Positions 22,512-30,083 of a stretch of DNA of 47,039 nucleotides are shown here, in pieces. The notes under the pieces were generated by a model, which did no database searches, was not told the DNA's origin, and saw only the letters and a program-made list of their open reading frames with translations. This DNA is from a virus. Within the stretch, counting starts at the first letter, position 1; the number at the start of each line of letters is the position of its first letter. The stretch spans positions 1 through 47,039 of the IMG/VR virus record IMGVR_UViG_3300045936_000206. One strand, written 5' to 3'. A program made the translations under genes and the position numbers.

Positions 22512-23738
22512 TTATTCCTCGTGGGTTAGATGGTGGATGCCGGGCACGCGGAGGATCTGCGCGGTTGCGGTTATTTGGGCTACGTCTAGGTGGAGGTTGG
22601 GGTGTTGTGAGCCGTTGGCCCCGACGATGAGTCCGTCGCTTACCCATACGCGGGGGCCGGGTTGTTGGGCGAGCCATTCGAGGGCGGGGCCGTCGACGGT
22701 GTTTCCGCCATAGTCGAGGTAGCAGTCTTCGTCGGTTGCTCTGCGGCCGTCGCGGGCGATGATGCGGAGCACGCCGCGTGTTTCGTTTCCGGCGTAGGTG
22801 CCGACTGTGACGCCGGGGTAGGTATCGATGATCGTTTGCACGTCGTCGTGTGACAGGCTCATGGACCCTGATTGGTCTATGAGGATTGCTCCTCCGGCGG
22901 GCCGTTTGAGCTTCCGGGTGAACACGCGGCCGTCTGTTGTGAGCCGGTGCCATCCGGTGGGTACGGCACCGGTGTCGGATGCGCGGCGACGGGGTACCCG
23001 GTATGTGCATGTCATCGGCACCGTGAGCGGTGGGGTCTCGACCGTCATTGGCCCCCACCGGCCCCCGTCCGGATCGCCCTCCCGGTACATGTTGTTTGCG
23101 TCCCGCAGCCGCTCCGTCATGTCGGGGTCGTCGGACGGGGGAACCGCGAACGTTGCCTCCACGTCTCGGGCGAGGTCAACGGTGCGGCCCCACGCTGGGC
23201 GACGCTTCCGCAGGTGGCGTGCCCACAGCACGTCGCATGTTGCGGGCACATGCGCGGTTGCGGACAGCCCCTCGAACAGCCGCCGGAGCGGCCGTTCGTC
23301 GCCGGTGCCGACAGTAGCCAGGAACAGCCGGGCCGCCTCAATCGGGGGCATCCGTCCGTCCTCCACCATCGCGGCCATCCGCTCTCGGTCAGCGTCCGAC
23401 AGCAACACCGGGGAACCGTTCGCCATCCCAGCCTCATTCAGCCGCTTGTGGATCCGGGAGTCCTCGCAAGCGTTGAGGGTGGGGAACGGGATTCCGTCCG
23501 CACCCACCAGTGTGACCGGGGTCCACTTCGCGTGGGCTAGCTCGTGCAGCCGAACCCACCGGTCGCGGTCAGATACGCCGAGGGGCACAGACAACAGCCC
23601 CACGCCCGGCCCCCGAGTGACACTCCCCAACCCCTCTTCCACGGCCCACGCGCGCTTGCCGTCGACCGCGGACGGGACAGGGTACGCCCGGGGGGTCGAA
23701 TCCCCCCGGGCCGTTGGAAGCTTCCGCTGACGGGTCAT
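22512..23738 (-). CDS. VWA-domain protein with HExxH metallopeptidase-like N-terminus
   Basis: 408 residues; ATG overlaps the MoxR stop (ATGA). N-terminal half has HELAH at 65-69 and NACEDSRIHKRL at 90-101, the layout of the metallopeptidase-like domain in CobT/DUF2201-type VWA proteins. The C-terminal VWA has a complete metal site: DQSGS at 288-292, Thr in GGNTVDG (about 347) and VSDG (about 367). With the MoxR ATPase this is a chaperone or remodelling pair; the target is unknown. Other examples act in cobalt chelation or complex assembly. Confidence 0.85.
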   Translation of the reverse strand: MTRQRKLPTARGDSTPRAYPVPSAVDGKRAWAVEEGLGSVTRGPGVGLLSVPLGVSDRDRWVRLHELAHAKWTPVTLVGADGIPFPTLNACEDSRIHKRLNEAGMANGSPVLLSDADRERMAAMVEDGRMPPIEAARLFLATVGTGDERPLRRLFEGLSATAHVPATCDVLWARHLRKRRPAWGRTVDLARDVEATFAVPPSDDPDMTERLRDANNMYREGDPDGGRWGPMTVETPPLTVPMTCTYRVPRRRASDTGAVPTGWHRLTTDGRVFTRKLKRPAGGAILIDQSGSMSLSHDDVQTIIDTYPGVTVGTYAGNETRGVLRIIARDGRRATDEDCYLDYGGNTVDGPALEWLAQQPGPRVWVSDGLIVGANGSQHPNLHLDVAQITATAQILRVPGIHHLTHEE

Positions 23739-24448
23739 CGCGCACCGGCCAACTTCAGGGCGTCCAGTACATCCGACGCCCGGTGCCGGAACACTGCCAA
23801 CGCGGCCGTTTCCTCACCGAGGTTTGAGCGCAGGGCCGCGAACGTAACCCACGAGCGGATATCCGCCCGGCACTGCATCGCGGGGTCCAGCCCCGCGGCG
23901 GCCAGACGCAAGTCATCCGGGAGGGCCGCGATCGCGTCCGGATGAGTCTCACCGCAAAACACCTTGACCGCGAAGCGTGAGCCGAGCGCGGCCCGGGGGC
24001 CATCCTCCGCGAACACGACATCGGGATCACTGTTCGTGGTTGCGACCACCCGGAAATCCTCGTGCGGAAACACCGTCTCGCCCGTAGGCAACGTGACGGC
24101 CGCGATGCCAGGGTCGTCGCACAACGTGTGCAGAAAGTCGAGAGCGTCAGCGGACGCATGATCAACCTCGTTCAGCACTAGCGTCGCACCCTCGCGGAAC
24201 GCTCTCATCGCGGGGCCGTCGTGCCACTTGAAACGGCCGTCCTCCGCCGGAATCCAATGGCCGCGCAGCTCCGCGGCCGGGGTCTCGTCGGTCAGAGTGA
24301 CGTTGTAGACCGACTGGCCGAGCGCACGGGCCGCGTTGACCGCGGCCGTCGTCTTCCCGGTGCCCGGAGGGCCAAACAACAGAACTAGTCGCGCGCCCCT
24401 CAGCACCGCTTCCGTCGTGGGCCAATCAAGACATTGAACGTGAGACAC
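23735..24448 (-). CDS. MoxR-family AAA+ ATPase
   Basis: 237 residues from GTG 24448 with AAGGGGA. Walker A GPPGTGKT at 26-33; Walker B region TLVLNEVDHA at 89-98, where the usual first Asp is Asn; sensor-1 VVATTNSDPD; GSRFAVKVF with the arginine finger; predicted C-terminal lid. Couples ATP hydrolysis to the adjacent VWA protein, as in MoxR-VWA systems. First gene of the minus operon facing the divergent region. Confidence 0.9.
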   Translation of the reverse strand: MSHVQCLDWPTTEAVLRGARLVLLFGPPGTGKTTAAVNAARALGQSVYNVTLTDETPAAELRGHWIPAEDGRFKWHDGPAMRAFREGATLVLNEVDHASADALDFLHTLCDDPGIAAVTLPTGETVFPHEDFRVVATTNSDPDVVFAEDGPRAALGSRFAVKVFCGETHPDAIAALPDDLRLAAAGLDPAMQCRADIRSWVTFAALRSNLGEETAALAVFRHRASDVLDALKLAGAR

Positions 24449-24907
24449 AAGGGTCCCCTTTCGTGCCCGGCTGTGAATGAGCCGCTCTCCCCCGGGGCCG
24501 GGCTACGCCCGGGGGGCGGATGGTCTACCTTCTCGTTCCCCCGCGTCGGTTACCCCGCTCTCGCCCTCGCCGCTCTCACCGGGTTGGGGTCTACGGGGCC
24601 GGATATCCCGGGGGCGAGAGCGGGGCGACCCCGTCACGTTGCGGGCCGCACCGGTCGCCCGCGGGGCCGGTGCCGTTGGGTATGTCCGCGGCGCCCGTGG
24701 CGCAGGTCGAAGAATACGCCCCGGTGCGGACGGCGCAACCCCTACCGGCCCTCAACCCTCAACCCCCACTTGACCCCCCGGCCGGGCGTACCCCCGGGGG
24801 GAGGGTGGGTGGGCGTACAGCCCGGCCCCACGCCCCACCCCGCGGCCGTACCCCGCCCGGCCCAACCCGGGCCGCGGCCGGTGCCCCACGCCCGGTACAA
24901 TACGAAC

Positions 24908-25141
24908 ATGCGTACGCACGAACACCCGTCCGGCTACCGAACGGCCGGTAGCACGAACACCCGTCCGCCCGAACGGACGTTCGGTAGCACGAACACCCGT
25001 TCGGTATCACGGCGCGGCGCGGAGGGGCGGGCGGGCTTTGCTGAGAACCACCCCGTCCCAAATTTTTCATGTTGGGCGCAAGCCCCGGCCCCGTGCCCCG
25101 CGCACGTGACGCACGGCCGGGCGCAGCTAACGACCCGCTGA
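24908..25141 (+). CDS. Possible leaderless 77-residue protein
   Basis: TACAAT (24896-24901) ends 6 nt before the ATG, so a transcript could start at or near it. The N-terminal part is made by the direct repeats (STNTRPPERTFGSTNTRS), the centre by the 43-bp motif (GFAENHPVPNFS). May instead be non-coding. Confidence 0.35.
   Translation: MRTHEHPSGYRTAGSTNTRPPERTFGSTNTRSVSRRGAEGRAGFAENHPVPNFSCWAQAPAPCPAHVTHGRAQLTTR
24916..25003. repeat. Three 17-bp direct repeats with interspersed palindromes
   Basis: GCACGAACACCCGTCCG at 24916, 24951 and (one change) 24987; spacing 35 and 36 bp. Between them lie palindromes such as CCGAACGGACGTTCGG. Operator or iteron-like. Confidence 0.8.
25025..25067. repeat. 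43-bp motif, copy 1 (also 25156-25198 and 26889-26932)
   Basis: Each copy has GGGCGGGCGGGC, then (T/C)TGCTGAG, about 12 variable C-rich bases and CCCAAATTTTT. The A/T core is conspicuous in this G+C-rich sequence. Copy 3 is the 3' end of the terminase-small-like gene. Confidence 0.85.
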
Positions 25142-25234
25142 GCGCTCGGGCGGGAGGGCGGGCGGGCTTTGCTGAGGCCGACCCCATCCCAAATTTTTGG
25201 GTCAGTCGCTCAGCAGCGTGTAAACCTCCGCTCT

Positions 25235-25243
25235 TGCTATAGT
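25235..25243 (+). promoter_or_regulatory. Phage promoter box TGCTATAGT (plus strand)
   Basis: Only plus-strand copy of the box, 41 bp before the GTG of the plus-strand operon. No -35 match is clear; TG before the hexamer fits an extended -10. Confidence 0.7.
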
Positions 25244-25283
25244 TGTTGGCGTCAATCCGGCAAGAGGCTCAGGAGGTCAAGCT

Positions 25284-25529
25284 GTGTCTCACTTCTACGG
25301 TGACCTAACAGGCTCGCGCGGCACGACCACGCGAACCGGCACCAGCAACAGCGGCATCTCGGCCCATCCCCGCGGATGGGACGTAGGCGTGCTCGTCAAC
25401 GGACAGGACGACGGTGACGGCGACGTGTTCCACGTGTACGCCACCGGGGGCAGCAACGACCCCGGCAAGCGCGTGCACGTCGGAGTCGACGGGGAACCCA
25501 TCCTCGTCCCAACACGACGGCTGCCGTAA
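25284..25529 (+). CDS. Conserved MSHFYG small phage protein
   Basis: 81 residues from GTG behind CAGGAGG. MSHFYGDLTGSRGTTTRTGT and SGISAHPRGWDVGVLV match a widely distributed small family found in phages and plasmids of several phyla; the function is unknown. Predicted to be beta-rich. First gene of the plus operon. Confidence 0.8.
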   Translation: MSHFYGDLTGSRGTTTRTGTSNSGISAHPRGWDVGVLVNGQDDGDGDVFHVYATGGSNDPGKRVHVGVDGEPILVPTRRLP

Positions 25530-25762
25530 TGGCCCGCAAGCGTAAGCCCACGACAGAACCGGCGGTATCGGGGCCGGGCATCGAGGACCGCTCGGTGCCC
25601 AGCCTCGGCGCGGGCATCTCGCTCGCCTCGACCGCCGCCAGCCAGGCCACGGAAACCGGCACATGGTATGTGCGCGACCAGACCGGCACCGTGCAGTTTC
25701 ACGTCACGAGAGACGACGCCCGCATCGTCACGATCGAGCGGGCACAGGAGGCAACCACATGA
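25529..25762 (+). CDS. Small protein of unknown function
   Basis: 77 residues; ATG shares a base with the preceding TAA. Polar N-terminus, then TGTWYVRDQTGTVQFHVTRD, a beta-hairpin-like stretch. Coupled to both neighbours. Confidence 0.6.
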   Translation: MARKRKPTTEPAVSGPGIEDRSVPSLGAGISLASTAASQATETGTWYVRDQTGTVQFHVTRDDARIVTIERAQEATT

Positions 25763-25995
25763 CCATCCACGTGATCGAGTCCCCCGAATACGGCGAGGAC
25801 GCCAACCGGCTGATGTGGGACGAAGGGATCATCGAGATGGCGCACTCGTTGCGCCAGCACAACCAGGCAAACGCGTTCCTGAACGACCCGGACGCGATGA
25901 TGAAGGCGTACCACGAAGCGAACCGGCGCGGCATCAAGTTCCGGTTCATCGGGTCGCCGCACCGTGCCCTCACCGCGCTACTTCAGGAGGACTGA
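25759..25995 (+). CDS. Small protein of unknown function
   Basis: 78 residues; ATGA overlap, GGAGG before the start. MTIHVIESPEYGEDANRLMW then IIEMAHSLRQHNQANAFLND; C-terminal beta strand (GIKFRFIGSPHR). Not recognised. Confidence 0.6.
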   Translation: MTIHVIESPEYGEDANRLMWDEGIIEMAHSLRQHNQANAFLNDPDAMMKAYHEANRRGIKFRFIGSPHRALTALLQED

Positions 25996-25996
25996 G

Positions 25997-26440
25997 ATGG
26001 CCGAGGCGTACCGTGATTGTACAACGTGCGGCGGCACAGGGAAAGTCACCGTCTGGGGAGAGATCGGCGCGGAAATCGCAGGGATCGACGGCCCCCAGGG
26101 TAGGAACTTCCGACGCTGCCCGGAGTGCCGCGGCGAAGGACGTACCCGTGAGCTTGTCGCCACAGCCATGAGAGGTACGAAGCCTCACAAGACCGTGTGG
26201 CTCTGCGAGACAAGCATTCCGCACCGAAGTGGCTGGACGGAGAAGTACATCTCTGGTGTGTATGCATCGCGGGACGGTGCGGTAGAGGGGAACTGCCTTT
26301 GGCTGACGCCGCATCATGGTGAACCCACCGTCTCGGTGGACGACGACAGCGCCTACATTCGGTACCCGTCTGGAAACTCCGCGAGGATCTGGCGCATGCC
26401 CGTGCAGACAACAAGACCCCCGGCTGACCGGGGGTCTTGA
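25997..26440 (+). CDS. DnaJ-type zinc-finger protein
   Basis: 147 residues from ATG 25997 (CAGGAGG). CTTCGGTGKV and CPECRGEGRT give the CxxCxGxG pair of a DnaJ-like zinc site. The following 90 residues (PHKTVWLCETSIPHRSGWTE ... YIRYPSGNSARIW) are not recognised. The gene's last codons form the terminator stem. Confidence 0.65.
   Translation: MAEAYRDCTTCGGTGKVTVWGEIGAEIAGIDGPQGRNFRRCPECRGEGRTRELVATAMRGTKPHKTVWLCETSIPHRSGWTEKYISGVYASRDGAVEGNCLWLTPHHGEPTVSVDDDSAYIRYPSGNSARIWRMPVQTTRPPADRGS
26413..26438 (+). terminator. Terminator of the plus-strand operon
   Basis: AAGACCCCCGG/CCGGGGGTCTT, perfect 11-bp stem with loop CTGA, then GAAGTGTAGTCTTTCT. Overlaps the last codons of the zinc-finger gene. 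Confidence 0.8.
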
Positions 26441-26490
26441 AGTGTAGTCTTTCTGGGGCATGCCGCACCCGCGGGTGCCCCGGTAAGGCT

Positions 26491-26946
26491 ATGAGCGAAC
26501 AACTCCAACCCGCCGGGCAGTTCCAGCCCGGGCACGGAGCGATCCCCCGCAAACGCGGGATCGCCGGATATGTCCGCGAGGTCTGCGGAGGCGACCCCAG
26601 GAGCATCCTCGGGGTGCTGTACGGGATCGCCGTTGACCCCCGGGCGAAAGACGCTGACCGGATCGCGGCCGGGCGCGAGCTACTCGACCGCGGCTGGGGC
26701 AAAGCCGTCAGCTTGGCCGTGGTCGCGGAAGCCCAGGGCGACGGGTCCGCCCTCGACGCAGCGATCCGCGCGGTGCTCGATGACCTGCGGGGCGCAGAGA
26801 CACCCTCTCTGCCCGACCCGGGCGCAGACGTGATCGACATGCCCACCAAGCCAGCCGCGTCCCTGCCCGTCGGGGGCGCGGGGCCGGAGGGCGGGCGGGC
26901 GGCTGCTGAGGGCGACGCCGCCCCAAATTTTTCAGGCGATGCCTAG
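26491..26946 (+). CDS. Terminase-small-like / DUF5681-like protein
   Basis: 151 residues from ATG 26491 (TAAGG close by). PAGQFQPGHGAIPRKRGIAGYV then AGRELLDRGWGKAV resembles small proteins found before terminases in phages and prophages; DNA recognition is inferred. It is 8 kb from the large terminase and on the opposite strand, so the role is unsure. C-terminal 20 residues are encoded by the 43-bp motif copy 3. Convergent with the next gene, overlapping by 15 bp. Confidence 0.65.
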   Translation: MSEQLQPAGQFQPGHGAIPRKRGIAGYVREVCGGDPRSILGVLYGIAVDPRAKDADRIAAGRELLDRGWGKAVSLAVVAEAQGDGSALDAAIRAVLDDLRGAETPSLPDPGADVIDMPTKPAASLPVGGAGPEGGRAAAEGDAAPNFSGDA

Positions 26947-27234
26947 CTCCCACATTCGCTTCTCGCGCTCGCGTTCGTAGACCTCTTCCTGTTCGCGCGT
27001 CAGGTTCTGGGACATCCAGGCTGACCGGCGTGGCCGTCGCGCCTTGCCCCGCCCGATCGTTTCCGGGTGGAACGCCTGGCGGTGCTGGAACGCCGCGGCC
27101 CTCGTGGTCGCAGCGGTGCCCTCAGCGACCCAGGAGGGGCAGTGCAGGCAGCGAGCAACGGCGGGCTGCATGTCGCGGTTCTCGCGCAACCGTTCCTCCA
27201 GCAGCGACACGGGCGGGTCCGGCGAGTGCGTCAC
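26932..27234 (-). CDS. Small zinc-finger-like protein
   Basis: 100 residues; GTG 27234 overlaps the preceding stop. CLHCPSWVAEGTAATTRAAA followed by FQHRQAFH gives a C2H2-like spacing. The end (LTREQEEVYEREREKRMWE) is a charged helix. Confidence 0.6.
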   Translation of the reverse strand: MTHSPDPPVSLLEERLRENRDMQPAVARCLHCPSWVAEGTAATTRAAAFQHRQAFHPETIGRGKARRPRRSAWMSQNLTREQEEVYEREREKRMWELGIA

Positions 27235-27362
27235 GCGCGGCCACCTCCCCACGCGAACCCGTACGCGGCGACCAGTCCCGCCGCGACGAGCCATGACAGC
27301 GGCCAGATCGCGACGCCAACCAGCAGCACCAGGGCTGCCCTTGCAAACCTGTCCACGCTCAT
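27231..27362 (-). CDS. 43-residue membrane protein (holin candidate)
   Basis: ATG 27362 behind GGGAGGG; hydrophobic through residues 7-38 (ARAALVLLVGVAIWPLSWLV then AAGLVAAYGFAW), enough for one long or two short spans, with a charged start. It follows the lysin-like gene, so holin-type action is possible; this is inferred from position. Confidence 0.6.
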   Translation of the reverse strand: MSVDRFARAALVLLVGVAIWPLSWLVAAGLVAAYGFAWGGGRA

Positions 27363-27380
27363 TGCATGCCCTCCCACCTA

Positions 27381-27410
27381 GGGGCGGGCGGCTTTGGTGT
27401 CGCCCGCCCC
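27381..27410 (-). terminator. Hairpin between lysin-like and membrane genes
   Basis: GGGGCGGGCG/CGCCCGCCCC perfect 10-bp stem. No U-run, and a ribosome site follows, so it may be a partial terminator. Confidence 0.5.
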
Positions 27411-27423
27411 GGTATGCCCTGCG

Positions 27424-28137
27424 TCAGTACCGCGTGCTGGTACCGCCTCCGAAGCGCTGCATGTGCAAGCTGGTTTTGCGGCCCCAGCACGCGTCGCAGG
27501 CCGCATAGCCGTAGTAGTGGTAGGGACTGGTGGCCGAGGGCCACCGGTCAGCGAGGAACTTCGCGTAGAAGCCGATCGCCTCGTCCCATGTCTCGAAGTA
27601 CGGCACATGCCAGATCCCGGTGCAGTTCGCCAACCCCCAGATGTTCTTCGGGTTGTTGCCGCACCCGGCCGCGCCGAACGACGACTCTGTGCCGGACGCT
27701 GCCGCCATGAAATACGGGCTGATCCCGTAGCGACGGCCCGCCTGCTCGAACACGTGTCCCAGCCCGGCCAGCGGGGTTCCCGCCAGGCCACGGTTGAGAC
27801 GCCTGACATGCACACCGATGCTGCTGTTCCACTCCGCGTACGCTGCACGGGCCTGTGTGGCCCTCTCGCGCCACTCCACGGCGCGGCGACGTGCGACCTG
27901 GCACGGGTACCAGACGCGCGGGACGGCCCCGGACAGGCCCATCTGGGTCCTGTGCGTGGTGTACGCCCGCCTGTAGTAGCTGATCCCTTGCTGTGTCCCG
28001 GGGCAACGCACAGGCTTGTCGGTCACCGCCACCCGTTTCGCCCTTGGGATGGGCGCGGCGTTCACGGTGTCCTCCCTGTACTGGATTGCCGCAGCGCCTA
28101 TCGCGCCGATCAGTGCTGTTGAGATGGTGAGCGTCAT
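27424..28137 (-). CDS. Exported lysozyme/glucosaminidase-like lysin
   Basis: 237 residues; ATG overlaps the previous TAA. Residues 1-20 are a signal sequence or signal anchor. The domain at about 130-215 reads FEQAGRRYGISPYFMAAASG, TESSFGAAGCGNNPKNIWGL and TWDEAIGFYAKFLADRW, with the Glu of ESS as likely catalytic acid, as in glucosaminidase/transglycosylase-type domains. Several Cys pairs suggest an extracytoplasmic setting. May cut peptidoglycan in lysis or in DNA entry; it is apart from the NlpC/P60 cassette. Confidence 0.75.
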   Translation of the reverse strand: MTLTISTALIGAIGAAAIQYREDTVNAAPIPRAKRVAVTDKPVRCPGTQQGISYYRRAYTTHRTQMGLSGAVPRVWYPCQVARRRAVEWRERATQARAAYAEWNSSIGVHVRRLNRGLAGTPLAGLGHVFEQAGRRYGISPYFMAAASGTESSFGAAGCGNNPKNIWGLANCTGIWHVPYFETWDEAIGFYAKFLADRWPSATSPYHYYGYAACDACWGRKTSLHMQRFGGGTSTRY

Positions 28138-28733
28138 TACGCGGCGAATTGCCTCACTCCCTCCTGTGGCTTCCCCGGCTCTCGCACCGGGTCGGTCGGG
28201 AGGCCGTTGTGGTGCGCGGCCCCGCCTCGACGCCGGGGCACGTAGCCCGCGGCGCTGATCGCCTGGTTCCAGGTGCCGAACCGGCGAACGACTGTGACAC
28301 CGTGCGGTGCCCAGTCAGGCTTTACGTGGGGTGCCCACTGTTCCATCTTGGGCGTGGAGCCGTGCTCTGCGACCCAACGGTGGATCGCTGCGAGAATCAC
28401 CTCGTCTGTCCATTTCGTGTTGCGTCTCGCCTGCTCCCGGTTTCGCGCGACGAACATCTTCGTCGAGCAGGCAAGGCAGCGGAGCGAGACCTTGCCCGGC
28501 TGGTAGTTGCTGTACTGGGTGGGGCCACCGCAGTCCACGCAGGTGCCGCCCCGCTTCAGCTTCGCTTTCCTGGAGTTCTCGATGTCACGGGCCGCGTACT
28601 CCGGGTCGGTCCAGCGCCGGATCGTGGACTGCGTGACGCCAAGCTCGCGGGCGGTAGCCCGCTGGCTCATGCCCTGCGCAAGCATCCGGGCCGCTCTGTT
28701 CCTGCGGATCTTCGCCTTCTTGCGTGGCCCCAT
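28137..28733 (-). CDS. HTH and zinc-ribbon DNA-binding protein with HNH-associated repeat
   Basis: 198 residues, ATG 28733. Residues 14-42 (MLAQGMSQRATARELGVTQS) are a resolvase-type helix-turn-helix; CVDCGG ... CLAC a zinc ribbon; about 107-165 (WTDEVILAAIHRWVAEHGST, then FGTWNQAISAAGY) an HNH-associated DNA-binding repeat. No nuclease site is visible. Perhaps a homing-nuclease relative turned regulator. Confidence 0.75.
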   Translation of the reverse strand: MGPRKKAKIRRNRAARMLAQGMSQRATARELGVTQSTIRRWTDPEYAARDIENSRKAKLKRGGTCVDCGGPTQYSNYQPGKVSLRCLACSTKMFVARNREQARRNTKWTDEVILAAIHRWVAEHGSTPKMEQWAPHVKPDWAPHGVTVVRRFGTWNQAISAAGYVPRRRGGAAHHNGLPTDPVREPGKPQEGVRQFAA

Positions 28734-29212
28734 CAGCGCCTCCGGCGGATCTGGACGTACACGTTTTTCTCCACCTTGCGAGAATTGTCCTGCATAACCC
28801 GGTCGTACGCGGGGTTCGCCCCGGCCGCGCGTTTCATCTCGACGGCCCGCACCTTGTACGACACGCGTTCCTCCACGATCTCGCGGATCCGTTCCTCGGG
28901 CATCCCGAGCGCCCGCAGCGCCTCCTCGATCGCTTCGGCGTCGTACTCGGTTTCCTCTTCGCTCGACAACGACGCGACGCGCCCGTCGGGCAGATACACC
29001 GTCTTGGTGCCCAGCACCTGGGTGCGTGCCCTGAACGCGTCGGTGAGGATCGCCTTCGCTTCCTTCACCAGCGTCTCGAAGTTCCGTAGGTCAACCAGCG
29101 CTTGGGCGGTCGCAATCTCGTCTTCGAGATCGACCAGCACGCCTGTCCCCGGGACCGCCAGTTGGGTCCCGGGGGCAGGCGAGTGGTCAGGGGAGAGTTG
29201 CTCGCCTGTCAT
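28733..29212 (-). CDS. Phage protein of unknown function (leaderless)
   Basis: 159 residues. The ATG at 29212 lies 7 nt after CGCTATAGT and has no ribosome site. Helical: LEDEIATAQALVDLRNFETL, EAKAILTDAFRA; then TKTVYLPDGRVASLS and ERIREIVEERVSYKVRAVEM. Resembles small early proteins of actinophages that I cannot name. First gene of the lysin operon. Confidence 0.6.
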   Translation of the reverse strand: MTGEQLSPDHSPAPGTQLAVPGTGVLVDLEDEIATAQALVDLRNFETLVKEAKAILTDAFRARTQVLGTKTVYLPDGRVASLSSEEETEYDAEAIEEALRALGMPEERIREIVEERVSYKVRAVEMKRAAGANPAYDRVMQDNSRKVEKNVYVQIRRRR

Positions 29213-29219
29213 GGCGGCA

Positions 29220-29228
29220 ACTATAGCG
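29220..29228 (-). promoter_or_regulatory. Phage promoter box CGCTATAGT (leaderless)
   Basis: Followed after 7 nt by ATG; transcription would begin at or next to the start codon. Confidence 0.7.
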
Positions 29229-29237
29229 TGTCAGGGG

Positions 29238-29576
29238 CTAGGCTGCTACCCGGTTGAGACGGCGCTCGCACTCCAGCCTGCCCTGCGGGTACGGGTGGTG
29301 GTGGGTGCAGGTCTTCCAGACCGGCTCGCGGTGCTCCAGCATCGCCCGCCGGAATGCATGCAGCTTCGGGTGGTGCGAGGAGCAGACGGTCAGCACCCCG
29401 TCGAGGTCGGGCACCTCGGGGCCACCGTCCGTGATCGGGATGATGTGGTGGGCGATGAGCGTGGAGGAACATCCGCCTCCGAAGAGGCGACCCAGGGTGC
29501 AGCGGTTACCGTCGCGCTCTAGCGCGAGAGCGCGTAGCTTTCGCCACGCGGGGCTGTGATACAGGTACGTGCTCAT
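29238..29576 (-). CDS. HNH endonuclease
   Basis: 112 residues; AGGA 7 nt before ATG. WRKLRALALERDGNRC ... LIAHHIIPITDGGP ... LDGVLTVCSSHHPKLHAF is the full HNH order with supporting Cys residues. Nuclease in DNA packaging or homing. Confidence 0.85.
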   Translation of the reverse strand: MSTYLYHSPAWRKLRALALERDGNRCTLGRLFGGGCSSTLIAHHIIPITDGGPEVPDLDGVLTVCSSHHPKLHAFRRAMLEHREPVWKTCTHHHPYPQGRLECERRLNRVAA

Positions 29577-29784
29577 GGGCCATTCCTGAACTGATGGTAT
29601 CCATAGGCACGGATGGCAACGCCTCCGGGAGGGGCAAAGAGGAACTGATGTGCCCGTTGCGGCAGCGCCACCAGAAGAACGCCAGTTTCTGATCGAACCG
29701 CCGCCCCACGACCGGCTTCATAAAGGACCCGCAGTCGCAGACAACCCTCTTCCCGCGCACCGTGTACCCCGTTTGGGTGATCAT
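29506..29784 (-). CDS. Small Cys/His protein
   Basis: 92 residues, ATG 29784 overlapping the previous TGA; GGGAGGGG upstream. VVCDCGSFMKPVV ... WWRCRNGH resembles a zinc ribbon. The basic tail (KATRSRARARR) overlaps the HNH start by 71 nt. Confidence 0.6.
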   Translation of the reverse strand: MITQTGYTVRGKRVVCDCGSFMKPVVGRRFDQKLAFFWWRCRNGHISSSLPLPEALPSVPMDTISSGMAHEHVPVSQPRVAKATRSRARARR

Positions 29785-30083
29785 CGAACCCCTCCCAGGT
29801 AGGCGCATGTGTCGGGCCGGTGGATCAGCAGGTACTCGTTCAGGCGGCGTTTCGTGTCCGCGTCGTGAGCCTCGATCAGCCCGTGGTGGCCGGTGGTGCC
29901 GGAGCCGCACAGCATCACGAGGTTCGCTTCCACGTCGTCACGGGGATGCTTGCGCACATGGTGCAGCGACAGGTACGGCACGCAGGTGTCATCGGCCAAG
30001 GCGCAGGTGCGCCAACGCAGATGCAGCCGCCGCATCAGTTCGGGGTCGCGTACCCGTTTCGGGGGACGCGGGTCAGCGGGCAT
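29781..30083 (-). CDS. HNH-type endonuclease
   Basis: 100 residues. TCALADDTCVPYLSLHHVRK, then DDVEANLVMLCGSGTTGHHGLIE: His-His pair, Asn and final His of HNH nucleases as used in a compact actinophage family. Starts inside the end of the previous gene (11 nt overlap). Confidence 0.75.
   Translation of the reverse strand: MPADPRPPKRVRDPELMRRLHLRWRTCALADDTCVPYLSLHHVRKHPRDDVEANLVMLCGSGTTGHHGLIEAHDADTKRRLNEYLLIHRPDTCAYLGGVR

Larger units (their letters stand above)
24449..25283. other. Divergent control region
   Basis: 835 bp between the minus MoxR operon and the plus island. Several CCCCGGG-type hairpins (around 24486-24515 and 24775-24805), three 35-bp-spaced direct repeats, two copies of the 43-bp CCCAAATTTTT motif and the plus promoter at 25235. 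A candidate regulatory centre or replication origin (inference). Confidence 0.6.
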
